DNA of 64,000 nt from Mucilaginibacter boryungensis (GTDB taxonomy: Bacteria; Bacteroidota; Bacteroidia; Sphingobacteriales; Sphingobacteriaceae), in contig NZ_JADFFM010000001.1 of assembly GCF_015221995.1 (NCBI RefSeq), positions 2,994,690 through 3,058,689 of the forward strand, given 5' to 3'. Below are positions 1 through 8,387 of this stretch, in pieces. The notes beneath the pieces are model-generated. The model worked only from the letters and a program-made list of their open reading frames with translations, made no database searches and had not been told where the DNA came from. Within the stretch, counting starts at the first letter, position 1. The number at the start of each line of letters is the position of its first letter. Both the position numbers and the translations under genes were made by a program.

Positions 1-1986
1 TTGACATTAGGACAGCTTAGCCAAGTCGAGCTTCCATGCATATTGCATTGGGGCCAAAACCATTTTGTGGTATTACACAAAATTAAAAAAGAAAAATATT
101 ACGTAGCCGATCCCGGTCACGGTTTGATGGTGATTCCAGAAACTGATTTTATAAAGAAATGGTTTAGTCATAAGGACACCGAAACCGGCATAGCCTTACT
201 TATCAGTGCCAGTCCATTATTTTATACGCGCAATGATGACAGTGAACAGCAAACTAATGTATCCTGGCTAACGATTTTGAGGTATTTTTACACCTATAAA
301 AAACTGTTTGTACAATTAGCCTTAGGCGTGGGTACCGGTACGCTGTTGTCTCTTATTACTCCTTTTCTTACTCAAGCTATTGTCGATGTGGGGATAAACA
401 CTGGCAATATTAATTTCGTGGACCTTATACTAATAGCACAGGTAATGTTATTTATAGGGAGCACCAGTGTAAACTTTATCCGTTCATGGATATTGCTGCA
501 TATCAGCACCCGTATTAATTTGTCTATCCTTACGGATTTTCTGATTAAGCTGATGAAGTTGCCCCTGAGTTTTTTTGAAACAAAAACTACCGGAGACATT
601 ATGCAGCGGATGACTGATCAGCGCACTATCGAAAATTTTCTTACAGGTACTACACTCAATACATTGTTTTCGGTTATCAACCTCTTGGTATTTACCGTGG
701 TATTGTTTTATTACAATTCAATAATCTTTGTGGTATCGCTTATATCTACTATGTTATATGCGGGGTGGATAATGATATTTTTGAAACGCCGTCGCCAATT
801 GAATCATAAGCAGTTTAATAATGCAGCAAGTAACCAAAGTAACATTATAGAATTGGTAAACGGCATGCAGGAAATTAAATTGAACAATTGCGAACAACAA
901 AAACGATGGGGCTGGGAACACATACAGGTAAAATTGTTTAAATATAAGGTGCAAACCTTATCGCTTACCCAGGTTCAGCAAGGTGGTTCGATGTTTATTA
1001 ATCAGGCTAAAAATATTTTAATCACTTTTTTAAGTGTCAAAGCTGTTATAGATGGTCAGATAACCCTTGGTGGAATGATGGCTATACAATATATAGTTGG
1101 GCAAGTAAGCAGCCCTATCGAGCAAATGTTGGGTTTTGTACAATCATATCAGGACGCCAAAATCAGTCTGGAACGCCTTAACGAAATCCACCAACTTGAT
1201 GATGAAGAACCGGCGGATAAATATTGGCTGCATGAGTTGCCTGTCAACAAATCTATTACGATTAAAAATCTTTTTTACCGCTATCCGGGAGTCGGTAACG
1301 ACCCCGTACTGGAGGATATTAACCTTACTATTCCGCAAGGAAAAACAACTGCAATCGTAGGTATGAGTGGTAGCGGAAAAACTACTATACTTAAATTATT
1401 ACTACGTTTTGACGAAGCTGAAAAAGGAGAAATAACTATTGGCAATATTCAACTAAATCAACTAAGTTTTAAAACATGGCGCAGCGCCTGCGGAACGGTA
1501 ATGCAGGATGGATTTATCTTTTCGGACACGATAGAAAAAAACATAGCAGTTAGCGACGAGTTCCCCGATCCGCTTAAGCTGCAGCAAGCGATAAACATTG
1601 CCAATATTGGCGATTTTATTGCTGAACTACCTTTTGGATTAAATACCAAAATTGGCTCAACTGGAAAGGGCATTAGTCAGGGCCAGAAACAACGCTTGCT
1701 AATTGCCCGCGCTGTGTATAAAAATCCCGATTATCTATTTTTTGACGAAGCAACCAATGCGCTCGATGCCAACAATGAACGCATTATTATGGATAACTTG
1801 AAAGGCTTTTTTAATGGCAGGACAGTTGTTGTAGTAGCGCACAGGTTAAGTACGGTAAGCAATGCAGATAATATTATAGTACTGGACAAAGGACGGATCA
1901 TAGAACAGGGTTCGCATCATGAATTAACCAATCAAAAGGGAGAATACTATAATCTGGTAAAAAATCAATTGGAATTGGGAATGTGA
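1..1986 (+). CDS. Peptidase-domain ABC exporter (C39/bacteriocin-type), 5'-truncated by window edge
   Basis: This is a peptide exporter that would cleave a leader peptide and pump the product across the inner membrane. The first ~50 residues read as the second half of a C39 peptidase domain, with the catalytic His (about H21, in NHFVVLHK) and Asp (about D37, in YYVADPG). The catalytic Cys half must lie left of position 1, so the TTG at the edge is not a real start. A six-helix ABC membrane domain follows (about 90-380). The nucleotide-binding domain has Walker A GMSGSGKT (about 454-461), signature ISQGQ (about 558), Walker B YLFFDEAT (about 578) and the H-loop VVAHRLS (about 613). The HlyD-like gene starts one base after the stop, so the two are co-transcribed. 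The secreted substrate is not in the window. Confidence 0.93.
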   Translation: MTLGQLSQVELPCILHWGQNHFVVLHKIKKEKYYVADPGHGLMVIPETDFIKKWFSHKDTETGIALLISASPLFYTRNDDSEQQTNVSWLTILRYFYTYKKLFVQLALGVGTGTLLSLITPFLTQAIVDVGINTGNINFVDLILIAQVMLFIGSTSVNFIRSWILLHISTRINLSILTDFLIKLMKLPLSFFETKTTGDIMQRMTDQRTIENFLTGTTLNTLFSVINLLVFTVVLFYYNSIIFVVSLISTMLYAGWIMIFLKRRRQLNHKQFNNAASNQSNIIELVNGMQEIKLNNCEQQKRWGWEHIQVKLFKYKVQTLSLTQVQQGGSMFINQAKNILITFLSVKAVIDGQITLGGMMAIQYIVGQVSSPIEQMLGFVQSYQDAKISLERLNEIHQLDDEEPADKYWLHELPVNKSITIKNLFYRYPGVGNDPVLEDINLTIPQGKTTAIVGMSGSGKTTILKLLLRFDEAEKGEITIGNIQLNQLSFKTWRSACGTVMQDGFIFSDTIEKNIAVSDEFPDPLKLQQAINIANIGDFIAELPFGLNTKIGSTGKGISQGQKQRLLIARAVYKNPDYLFFDEATNALDANNERIIMDNLKGFFNGRTVVVVAHRLSTVSNADNIIVLDKGRIIEQGSHHELTNQKGEYYNLVKNQLELGM

Positions 1987-1987
1987 T

Positions 1988-2548
1988 ATGCAAAAAGAAG
2001 AGAGATACAATTTAACTGATGCTGCCGGCGATGGTATAAGCGTCTCTGCGCGGCAACCTGAAGTTAATAGGAAACACACAGAGGAAATACATGAGATTAT
2101 TTCCAAGGAGCCTTTATGGATCGTTAGGTGGGGGATAGTGTTAGTTGCCGCTATACTTTTACTCGTTCTATCAATTGCGGCTACTATTCGTTATCCTGAT
2201 ACATTAAAACTCCCGTTACGTATGTCGTCGAATACAATTTCGCCTCATCAGCCAATAGCATTAGTACAAGTTACCCAGGAACACTTTTCAGCAATAAAAA
2301 TAGGCCAAAAAGCGATTGTACATTTAACAGCCTTTCCTAATGACTACTATGGGCGGCTAAGTGGCTCAATTATTTCTATTAGCGAGGAACCCGATAGGCG
2401 AGGATTATTTACAGTTCAGTTAAAATTAGATACTACAACCTTGAAACCCCCATTTAAATTACAAAGTTGGATGACTGGAAAGGCTGAAATCATAACCAAT
2501 GATGTAACTCTTTTACAACGTATATATCGCAATTTAGTTAAGATATAA
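1988..2548 (+). CDS. Short HlyD-like membrane-fusion (adaptor) protein
   Basis: This is the likely periplasmic adaptor of the ABC exporter that ends one base upstream. It has a cytoplasmic N-terminus, one transmembrane helix (about 44-68) and the typical IRYPDT segment after it. The C-terminus matches the beta-barrel end of HlyD proteins, ending in a GKAEIITNDVTLLQRI-type motif. At 186 residues it is less than half the usual length (about 400 or more). The lipoyl halves and the long coiled-coil hairpin that normally sit between the transmembrane helix and the barrel are absent, because the sequence passes straight from about residue 75 into the barrel. It could be an internally deleted relic or a minimal adaptor. 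The reading frame is intact. Confidence 0.75.
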   Translation: MQKEERYNLTDAAGDGISVSARQPEVNRKHTEEIHEIISKEPLWIVRWGIVLVAAILLLVLSIAATIRYPDTLKLPLRMSSNTISPHQPIALVQVTQEHFSAIKIGQKAIVHLTAFPNDYYGRLSGSIISISEEPDRRGLFTVQLKLDTTTLKPPFKLQSWMTGKAEIITNDVTLLQRIYRNLVKI

Positions 2549-2836
2549 TGGGATTTATTTCAGACACGTTTACCTGTTTATGTTATAAAAGGTTAGCGTT
2601 GTCCCCACAGCAAATAACACTCTTATAACTACTATTAATACACCTTATAAAACAAACGTAGAGGAGATATAGTAAAAGTCAGAAGAATTTATGCGCCAAT
2701 AGTGCGCCAAACAGACATTAAATACTTTAAGAACGACACAGTAAGTAATGAAATGTTTCGAAAAACCAACTGAAGTCAAATTTAATTAACCCGAATTATC
2801 AACAAAAGCATAGAGAGGTAAACGATTAATTTAGAG
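2549..2836. other. Intergenic region, no supported gene
   Basis: AT-rich spacer between the export genes and tRNA-Phe. One stop-to-stop frame on the plus strand (about 2652-2774) reads like protein, but it has no ATG near its start and no recognised family. I see no promoter motif, repeat or RNA structure that I can support. Confidence 0.5.
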
Positions 2837-2870
2837 CATAAAAAAGCTCCTTAGATTTCTCTAAGAAGCT
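2837..2870 (-). terminator. Rho-independent terminator of tRNA-Phe
   Basis: An 11-bp stem (2845-2855 with 2860-2870, one G-U wobble) has a four-base loop. On the minus strand it is followed by a U run. It lies 7 bases after the tRNA 3' end. Confidence 0.85.
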
Positions 2871-2876
2871 TTGCTG

Positions 2877-2949
2877 TGGTACCAACTGGGATCGAACCAG
2901 TGACACAAGGATTTTCAGTCCTTTGCTCTACCATCTGAGCTATGGTACC
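2877..2949 (-). tRNA. tRNA-Phe (GAA anticodon)
   Basis: The minus strand folds as a complete 73-nt tRNA. The acceptor stem GGTACCA pairs with TGGTACC, the D arm contains GCTCAGATGGTAGAGC, and the anticodon stem AAGGA/TCCTT encloses CTGAAAA with anticodon GAA. The T arm contains TTCGATC and the discriminator base is A. CCA is not encoded. A strong terminator follows. The 3' end faces the peptide-export genes on its left, the side on which islands that use tRNA genes would sit, but no flanking att repeat is visible. Confidence 0.97.
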
Positions 2950-3192
2950 GCCCGTTTTGGGATTGCAAATGTAGTTTGTTTTTTTGTTTTTTAAAACTTT
3001 TTTAAAGATAATTATTACTTATTCCTTCATCTTTCCTGTAATTATTTAAAAACGTGCAAGATACCCCGGTAAATTTCTTCAAATTATTTTTAACCATTTT
3101 AAATTATCCTTTATCATCCTAACATCTTTATTATTTTACCCTCATAATAAAAACTAATTTTCTACTTTAGCTTTAAATACTATGCATGCATA
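2950..3192. other. AT-rich intergenic region between tRNA-Phe and the Fe-S operon
   Basis: A 243-bp, strongly AT-rich segment must hold the divergent promoters for tRNA-Phe (leftward) and the Fe-S operon (rightward). I could not assign a clean TTTG/TAnnTTTG pair. Confidence 0.4.
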
Positions 3193-4491
3193 ATGGTAGG
3201 ACAAATTATATTCATCATCATTCTGGGCTTTGCCATTTATCTTTTTAGTAAGAACGCGGGTAAAATACGCCGGAACATTTTATTGGGTAAAGATACCGAT
3301 CGCAGCGACAACCCTGCCCTACGCTGGAAAATCATGGCCAAAATAGCTTTAGGTCAAACTAAAATGGTAAAACGGCCTGTCGCTGCAATTATGCACTTTT
3401 TTATCTACGTTGGTTTTATCATTATCAACCTTGAAGTGCTGGAGATCATGATCGATGGTATCTTCGGGTCGCACCGTATCTTCAGCAAACCCCTGGGCAG
3501 CCTGTACGGCTTATTAATTGGCGGTTTCGAGATATTAGCCATTCTGGTATTAACCGCGTGCGTGGTTTTTCTGTGCCGTCGCAATATTCTGCACCTGAAA
3601 CGCTTTAGCGGCGTAGAAATGAAGGAATGGCCAAAATCCGACGCTAACTATATTCTTTGTATTGAGATCTTGTTAATGACGGCCTTCCTGACTATGAATG
3701 CCGCCGATTATAAATTACAATTACAGCATTTTGGCCATTATATTACTGCCGGCAGTTTCCCCGTTAGTTCGCTGATTGCCCCGCTCTTGCCTGAAAACGC
3801 ACGGGTATTAGCAGGCATTGAACGCGGCTGCTGGTGGTTCCATATCATCGGGATACTGGCGTTTTTAAACTACCTGCCCTATTCAAAGCATTTTCATATT
3901 CTACTGGCTTTCCCCAATACTTATTATTCAAACCTTAACCCTAAAGGTAAATTTACCAATATGGCGTCGGTGACTAACGAAGTGAAAGCAATGCTTGATC
4001 CTTCCTTCGTTCCAGAAACTACAGCCGAAGTCGCTCGTTTTGGTGCAAAGGATGCTACCGACCTGACCTGGAAAAACCTGATGGAAGCTTACACCTGTAC
4101 CGAATGCGGGCGCTGTACTTCAGTTTGCCCTGCTAATATTACGGGCAAATTACTATCGCCGCGCAAAATCATGATGGATACACGCGACCGGATTACTGAA
4201 ATTGGCAATAATATTAACAAGCACGGTAAAGATTATGTTGATGAAAACGTATTATTAGACAATTACATTACCCGCGAAGAGCTTTGGGCCTGCACCAGTT
4301 GCAATGCCTGCGTAGAGGCTTGTCCGGTAAACATTAACCCGCTGGAGATCATTACCGAGATGCGCCGCTATGTAGTGATGGAAGAATCACAGGCGCCTGC
4401 CAGTTTAAACAACATGTTTGGCAACGTAGAAAACAATGGCGCTCCATGGAAATACAGCCAGGCCGATAGGTTTAATTGGGCGGAAAAATAA
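3193..4491 (+). CDS. Membrane-anchored 4Fe-4S dicluster protein (HdrC/GlpC-like)
   Basis: This is an inner-membrane electron-transfer subunit. The N-terminal ~240 residues contain several hydrophobic helices (about 3-18, 65-87, 105-130, 153-172, 215-232). The C-terminal part carries two ferredoxin-type clusters, CTECGRCTSVCP (about 301-312) and CTSCNACVEACP (about 367-378). This layout matches the membrane plus HdrC-like Fe-S subunits seen in the glycerol-3-phosphate, lactate and heterodisulfide reductase families. The next gene, 51 bp downstream, encodes the CCG-domain partner, so the two probably form one quinone-linked complex. The electron donor is unknown. The gap to the partner holds a short-word repeat array. 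Confidence 0.85.
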   Translation: MVGQIIFIIILGFAIYLFSKNAGKIRRNILLGKDTDRSDNPALRWKIMAKIALGQTKMVKRPVAAIMHFFIYVGFIIINLEVLEIMIDGIFGSHRIFSKPLGSLYGLLIGGFEILAILVLTACVVFLCRRNILHLKRFSGVEMKEWPKSDANYILCIEILLMTAFLTMNAADYKLQLQHFGHYITAGSFPVSSLIAPLLPENARVLAGIERGCWWFHIIGILAFLNYLPYSKHFHILLAFPNTYYSNLNPKGKFTNMASVTNEVKAMLDPSFVPETTAEVARFGAKDATDLTWKNLMEAYTCTECGRCTSVCPANITGKLLSPRKIMMDTRDRITEIGNNINKHGKDYVDENVLLDNYITREELWACTSCNACVEACPVNINPLEIITEMRRYVVMEESQAPASLNNMFGNVENNGAPWKYSQADRFNWAEK

Positions 4492-4525
4492 TGTGCAGAT
4501 ATGCAAATGTGCGTATGTGCAAATG
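4492..4525. repeat. Degenerate short-word array (TGCAAATG type)
   Basis: Immediately after the stop codon, variants of ATGTGCAAATG repeat about four times with substitutions. Similar arrays with other words occur in several other gaps of this window. Confidence 0.6.
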
Positions 4526-4542
4526 ATTAATGAAAACATCAA

Positions 4543-5427
4543 ATGGAAAATATAAACCCTGAAATAAATACTAATTCCGAGAACGAAATTCCGAAATCCG
4601 ATATCGATTCTAATTCCGAAATCGAAAATTCGAAATCCGAAATATTAGTAGTCCCTACCATGGCCGAAATGGTAGCCCAAGGCAAAACACCCGATATTTT
4701 ATTTTGGGTGGGCTGCGCCGGTAGTTTTGATGAACGCGCGCAAAAAATAACGCGCGATATCTGCAAAATACTGCAGTATGTGGGCATGAGTTATGCCGTA
4801 TTGGGTACCGAAGAAAGCTGCACCGGCGACCCGGCCAAACGTACCGGTAACGAGTTTTTGTTCCAGATGCAGGCCATGATGAATATTGAGGTGCTGAACG
4901 GCTATGATGTAAAGAAGATTGTAACCGGCTGCCCGCATTGCTTTAATACCATTAAAAATGAATACCCTGGCCTGGGCGGAAACTACGAAGTGATCCACCA
5001 CTCGCAATTGATACAGCAATTAATTGACGAAGGCAAACTAAAGGCCGAGGGGGGTGAAAGCTTTAAAGGCCGACGTATTACCTATCACGATCCCTGTTAT
5101 CTTGGCCGCGGTAATGATGTGTACGAAGCCCCGCGCCGGTCGTTAGAGATATTGGATGCCGATCTGGTTGAAATGAAACGCTGCAAAAGCAATGGGCTAT
5201 GCTGTGGCGCGGGCGGCGGGCAGATGTTCAAAGAACCCGAGCCCGGCAAAAAGGATATCAATATAGAACGGATGGAGGATATCCTGCAATCGCAGGCAAA
5301 AGTAGTAGCTGCGGCCTGCCCTTTTTGTATGACCATGTTAAGCGATGGTGTTAAGAACAGTGAAAAAGAAGGTGAGATACAAGTATTGGATATTGCCGAA
5401 ATAACAGCAAGGGCAAACGGATTGTAA
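4543..5427 (+). CDS. (Fe-S)-binding protein with CCG domains (HdrB/LutA-like)
   Basis: Soluble catalytic-type partner of the upstream dicluster protein. It has two cysteine-rich (CCG) modules: GC(AG)S, ESC and CPHC in the first half, and DPCYLGR, LCCGAGGG and CPFC in the second half, the pattern that binds non-cubane 4Fe-4S clusters in HdrB-type proteins. The family-like sequence begins near residue 36. Residues 1-35 are an Asn/Ser/Glu/Ile/Lys-rich extension encoded by a degenerate array of TCCGAAAT-like words. An internal Met (residue 40, position 4660) is a possible alternative start, but the frame is open and I keep the upstream ATG. Physiological substrate unknown. Confidence 0.85.
   Translation: MENINPEINTNSENEIPKSDIDSNSEIENSKSEILVVPTMAEMVAQGKTPDILFWVGCAGSFDERAQKITRDICKILQYVGMSYAVLGTEESCTGDPAKRTGNEFLFQMQAMMNIEVLNGYDVKKIVTGCPHCFNTIKNEYPGLGGNYEVIHHSQLIQQLIDEGKLKAEGGESFKGRRITYHDPCYLGRGNDVYEAPRRSLEILDADLVEMKRCKSNGLCCGAGGGQMFKEPEPGKKDINIERMEDILQSQAKVVAAACPFCMTMLSDGVKNSEKEGEIQVLDIAEITARANGL
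4560..4652 (+). repeat. TCCGAAAT-type short-word array inside the CDS 5' end
   Basis: About ten imperfect copies of words such as TTCCGAAAT, TCGAAAAT and TTCCGAGA lie in frame at the start of the CCG-domain gene and encode its low-complexity N-terminus. Similar words occur in non-coding DNA at 14330-14352. Confidence 0.65.
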
Positions 5428-5428
5428 G

Positions 5429-6808
5429 CTATCTGATAATAGTTACATTTCCGGTTAAGGGGGTACTACTGTTATTGGTATTAATCACGTAATAATAGGT
5501 GCCCTGGGGTAACATTTTACCATTATAGGTACTATCCCAAGCTTTATCATATCCTTTAGATTGGAACACCAGGCTGCCAAAACGGTTGTATACACTCACA
5601 TTGCAATTTGGGTAGCTAACCAGGGCCGGGATATTCCAGGTATCGTTTATGCCATCTCCATTTGGGGTAAACACGGTTGGGATGCTTACGCCTACTGCAA
5701 CTGTTATTGATGCCTGCGCTTCGCACCCATCAGTATTGGTAACCACCAGGCTATAGGTAGTTGTAGTAGCAGGACTTGCAATTGGGTTAGCTTCGGTGGT
5801 GCTGCTTAAACCAGTAGCTGGCCCCCACTTGTAAGCAGCTATATTGCCTGTTGTAGTTGGAATTAATTGTGTGCTGCCGCCATGATTTATAACGATGTTC
5901 TTATCAAACTTAACGGTGGGGGGCGTGGCTGTTTTTACAATATATGGCTCACTTGTAACCGGCAACACACAGTGGCCTATATTGCCTGCCGTGCAGGTTA
6001 TCTCATCCCCATCCCGCAATATGCTGCTTGTAAAAACTGGGCTATTTGTACCGGTAATACTATTGTTAACACGCCATTGATAGGTTAACGCCCCGGTTTG
6101 GTTACCCAGTGTTGCTGTAAAGCTTACCGGTTTATTTGTACACACAGGGGTTTCGCTGGCAACTATGGTTAGGGCCGGTGTTATAGACGGCTTTAAATCG
6201 GGAACTATCAAAGTATCGGTATCTGCGTAGGTTTCACAACTCCCGGCATTAGTTACTGTACAGGTAACTATATCTTTCGCCTTAAGCGTCCTGATATTCA
6301 TCAAACTATCGTTGCCGCTGTTTACGCCATTAACTTTCCACTGGTAGGCGGTCATGCCTTTTACTTTTCCGGTAACCTGCGATGTAAACATATACAGATC
6401 GCCCTCGCAATCGCTGTTAGCGCTACCTGCAATAGCGATAGCAGGCTGTGGTGGCGGCCCGATGGTCAGTTCGTATTTACGCGTTATTTCTATAATGGTA
6501 TGTATGGGAGGCAGATATTGACCATTTTCGTAAACGGTTTCATAACGGTCTCCGGGAAATTTGATGGTTACAAAAGTTTTTCCGCGTTTATGGATGATAA
6601 GCAATTTCCCGCTTATAGAGGCTATCGTTGTATCCTCGACGCCAATGGTTGCCGCAATTGGCAAAATCCCAATGATTGTATATTCAAATTGATGATTACA
6701 GGTATCCAATAAAGGCAATGGTTGTATTTGTGCCAAACTTTTTTGTACAAATACGTTTCCGGCCAACAGCGCCAACAAAAAAAATAGAAAACTTTTTTGC
6801 CTATGCAT
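5429..6808 (-). CDS. T9SS type-B sorted surface protein (gliding motility-associated C-terminal domain)
   Basis: Large secreted or surface protein of unknown function. It has an N-terminal signal peptide (about 1-27, ending in SLAQ). Two PKD/Ig-like beta modules with paired cysteines and YQWKV/YQWRV motifs follow (about 115-290), then another beta-rich stretch with SLVVTNTDGC. The C-terminus is the CHU_C/gliding-associated module (TVFTPNGDGINDTW, then VYNRFGSLVFQS, then LPQGTYYYVI), which directs export through the type IX secretion system and is usually cleaved. It converges with the Fe-S operon with only one base between the stops. No enzyme domain is visible, so an adhesin or matrix role is inference. 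Confidence 0.9.
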   Translation of the reverse strand: MHRQKSFLFFLLALLAGNVFVQKSLAQIQPLPLLDTCNHQFEYTIIGILPIAATIGVEDTTIASISGKLLIIHKRGKTFVTIKFPGDRYETVYENGQYLPPIHTIIEITRKYELTIGPPPQPAIAIAGSANSDCEGDLYMFTSQVTGKVKGMTAYQWKVNGVNSGNDSLMNIRTLKAKDIVTCTVTNAGSCETYADTDTLIVPDLKPSITPALTIVASETPVCTNKPVSFTATLGNQTGALTYQWRVNNSITGTNSPVFTSSILRDGDEITCTAGNIGHCVLPVTSEPYIVKTATPPTVKFDKNIVINHGGSTQLIPTTTGNIAAYKWGPATGLSSTTEANPIASPATTTTYSLVVTNTDGCEAQASITVAVGVSIPTVFTPNGDGINDTWNIPALVSYPNCNVSVYNRFGSLVFQSKGYDKAWDSTYNGKMLPQGTYYYVINTNNSSTPLTGNVTIIR

Positions 6809-6948
6809 TACAGGTTGCCATAATTATATCGGACTGATACCTAATTTACAGCATATTTATCTTATTAATTAAATACGGGTAGTATGATTGATTATTTGGT
6901 TAATTTAGTAGATATTGATTGCATCGCTTAATAAGGCATATCCTTGTA

Positions 6949-7434
6949 CTAACGTATAGTAGCCATTGGCGCGTTCCTGAAGTACATTAAAGCAGTGCGC
7001 AAACTATCTAATTGTTCGGGCTGGATGTTTTTAACCGGGATATTAAACGAAGTCGCCATAGAGTCGATATCCCCTTTACGGTCGTTATAGGTTTGTACAA
7101 TTACATCGTCGGCACGGGTATTTATTTTAATTATCCCGGCTGCGGTGGTTCCGGAATAATCCAGATCGTTAAAGCGCCGTAACTGACATGAAAAATATTC
7201 TTGCTTGCCGTTTTGGAAAGTTTTACGCAGGCGTAAAAAATAGTCTTCAGTTATCGTTAGCTCCCACTTTTTCAGTTTTATTTCTGCAGATGGATCGTAA
7301 ATATGGCTTAGGGTCAGGTTGCTCCAATTTATTATTTGCTGCGCATCAGGTGCGGTTTTAAAGCCAGCCAGCAGCATGCAGCACACAAATACGGGTAATA
7401 ATCTAAAAGGTTTTTGCAGAATTGAGTTTACCAT
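6949..7434 (-). CDS. Conserved hypothetical protein with signal peptide
   Basis: The frame opens at 7485, but the Met at 7434 is followed by a good signal peptide (a hydrophobic stretch ending near FKTA) and avoids overlap with the divergent gene, so I choose 7434 (161 residues). The remainder is a soluble mixed alpha/beta sequence without cysteine pairs or catalytic motifs. I do not recognise the family. It probably acts in the periplasm. It shares a ~45-bp intergenic region with the divergent gene. Confidence 0.6.
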   Translation of the reverse strand: MVNSILQKPFRLLPVFVCCMLLAGFKTAPDAQQIINWSNLTLSHIYDPSAEIKLKKWELTITEDYFLRLRKTFQNGKQEYFSCQLRRFNDLDYSGTTAAGIIKINTRADDVIVQTYNDRKGDIDSMATSFNIPVKNIQPEQLDSLRTALMYFRNAPMATIR

Positions 7435-7468
7435 GACAACACTTATCGGTACTAAGTTAATAAAATGA

Positions 7469-7476
7469 TAAATTTG
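7469..7476 (+). promoter_or_regulatory. Bacteroidota -7 element (TAAATTTG)
   Basis: This is an exact TAnnTTTG match ending 3 bases before the ATG at 7480. It implies an almost leaderless transcript and favours that ATG over the one at 7465. No clear -33 TTTG is present. Confidence 0.5.
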
Positions 7477-7479
7477 CCC

Positions 7480-7965
7480 ATGCAATTTTCTGAAAATTCA
7501 AGGGTATGGGTTTACCAGGCCGACAGGGAGCTATCGGCTGCCGAAACTGAGCAGATACAACAGCAACTGGACAGCTTTGCTACAGGCTGGACAGCACATA
7601 ACCACCAGCTAAAAGCAAAAGCCGAGGTACGGTATAACCGTTTCCTGGTACTGATAGTAGATGAAAGCCAGGCAGGCGCCAGCGGTTGTTCCATTGATAA
7701 GTCAGTACATTTTATGCAGCATTTAGAAAAAGAATTTGGCGTTAATCTGTTCGACAGGTTTAACCTGGCTTATCGCGAGGGTGACGCCGTGGTTTCAGCC
7801 CCGCGCCATGCTTTTGAGGAGAAGATCAAGCAAAATGCCATTAACAAACAAACAATTGTGTTTAATAACATGGTTCAAAACTTAACCGAATTAAACACCA
7901 AATGGGAAGTACCGTTTAAAGATAGCTGGCATATCCAGCTGTTTGGAGATTTGGTAAACAACTAA
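7480..7965 (+). CDS. Conserved Bacteroidota protein (often labelled 'ABC transporter ATPase')
   Basis: A 161-residue soluble protein conserved in Bacteroidota (SRVWVYQADR, WTAHNHQLKA, RFLVLIVDES, GCSIDKSVHF, NTIVFNN-like and SWHIQ segments). Relatives are often annotated as ABC transporter ATPases, but no Walker A, signature or Walker B motif is present, so that label is not supported here. Cellular role unknown. An in-frame ATG at 7465 is the alternative start; I prefer 7480 because a promoter element overlaps the first codons of the longer version. Confidence 0.75.
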   Translation: MQFSENSRVWVYQADRELSAAETEQIQQQLDSFATGWTAHNHQLKAKAEVRYNRFLVLIVDESQAGASGCSIDKSVHFMQHLEKEFGVNLFDRFNLAYREGDAVVSAPRHAFEEKIKQNAINKQTIVFNNMVQNLTELNTKWEVPFKDSWHIQLFGDLVNN

Positions 7966-8031
7966 GCAAAGCTTAACGAATTCTAAAACCCCATACCTTA
8001 CAAACGGTTATGTTATAAATACCCTGTTTGT

Positions 8032-8322
8032 ATGTTTATTATCGACCTGAATTACATTGTACCACTCGACGAGTTGGACGTCCACATGGCCGACCATGTG
8101 AAATACCTGCGCAAGTATTATCGAAAAAACATTTTTGTAGCATCGGGACGTAAAGTACCGAGAACGGGCGGCATCATTCTGGCACTGGCCGATGACGCAG
8201 CAACCATGAATAAGATCATCTGCGAGGACCCTTTCTATAAATATGAGCTGGCTGAATTTACAGTTATCGAATTTTTGACCTCGCAATATCACCCTGACCT
8301 AAAAACGTTTCTTGAGCGGTAG
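8032..8322 (+). CDS. YciI family protein
   Basis: A 96-residue YciI-like ferredoxin-fold protein: N-terminal beta strand MFIIDLNYI, the conserved His in VKYLRKYY-type helix 1 context, the GRKVPRTGGIILA turn, and the DPF(Y)KYELAEFTVIEF C-terminal strand. YciI relatives form dimers with a conserved His-Asp pair. Some fused members are dechlorinases, but no specific substrate can be given. It is separated by 66 bp from the gene before it. Confidence 0.8.
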   Translation: MFIIDLNYIVPLDELDVHMADHVKYLRKYYRKNIFVASGRKVPRTGGIILALADDAATMNKIICEDPFYKYELAEFTVIEFLTSQYHPDLKTFLER

Positions 8323-8387
8323 GTTGACCGGCAAACAATATCAAGCACAGTTGGTTAATCCATATTATTAACCAAACTTCAATTACA

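Noticed and set aside
4492..4652. CRISPR array
   Set aside because: Repeats are imperfect, with no constant spacer length and no cas genes nearby.
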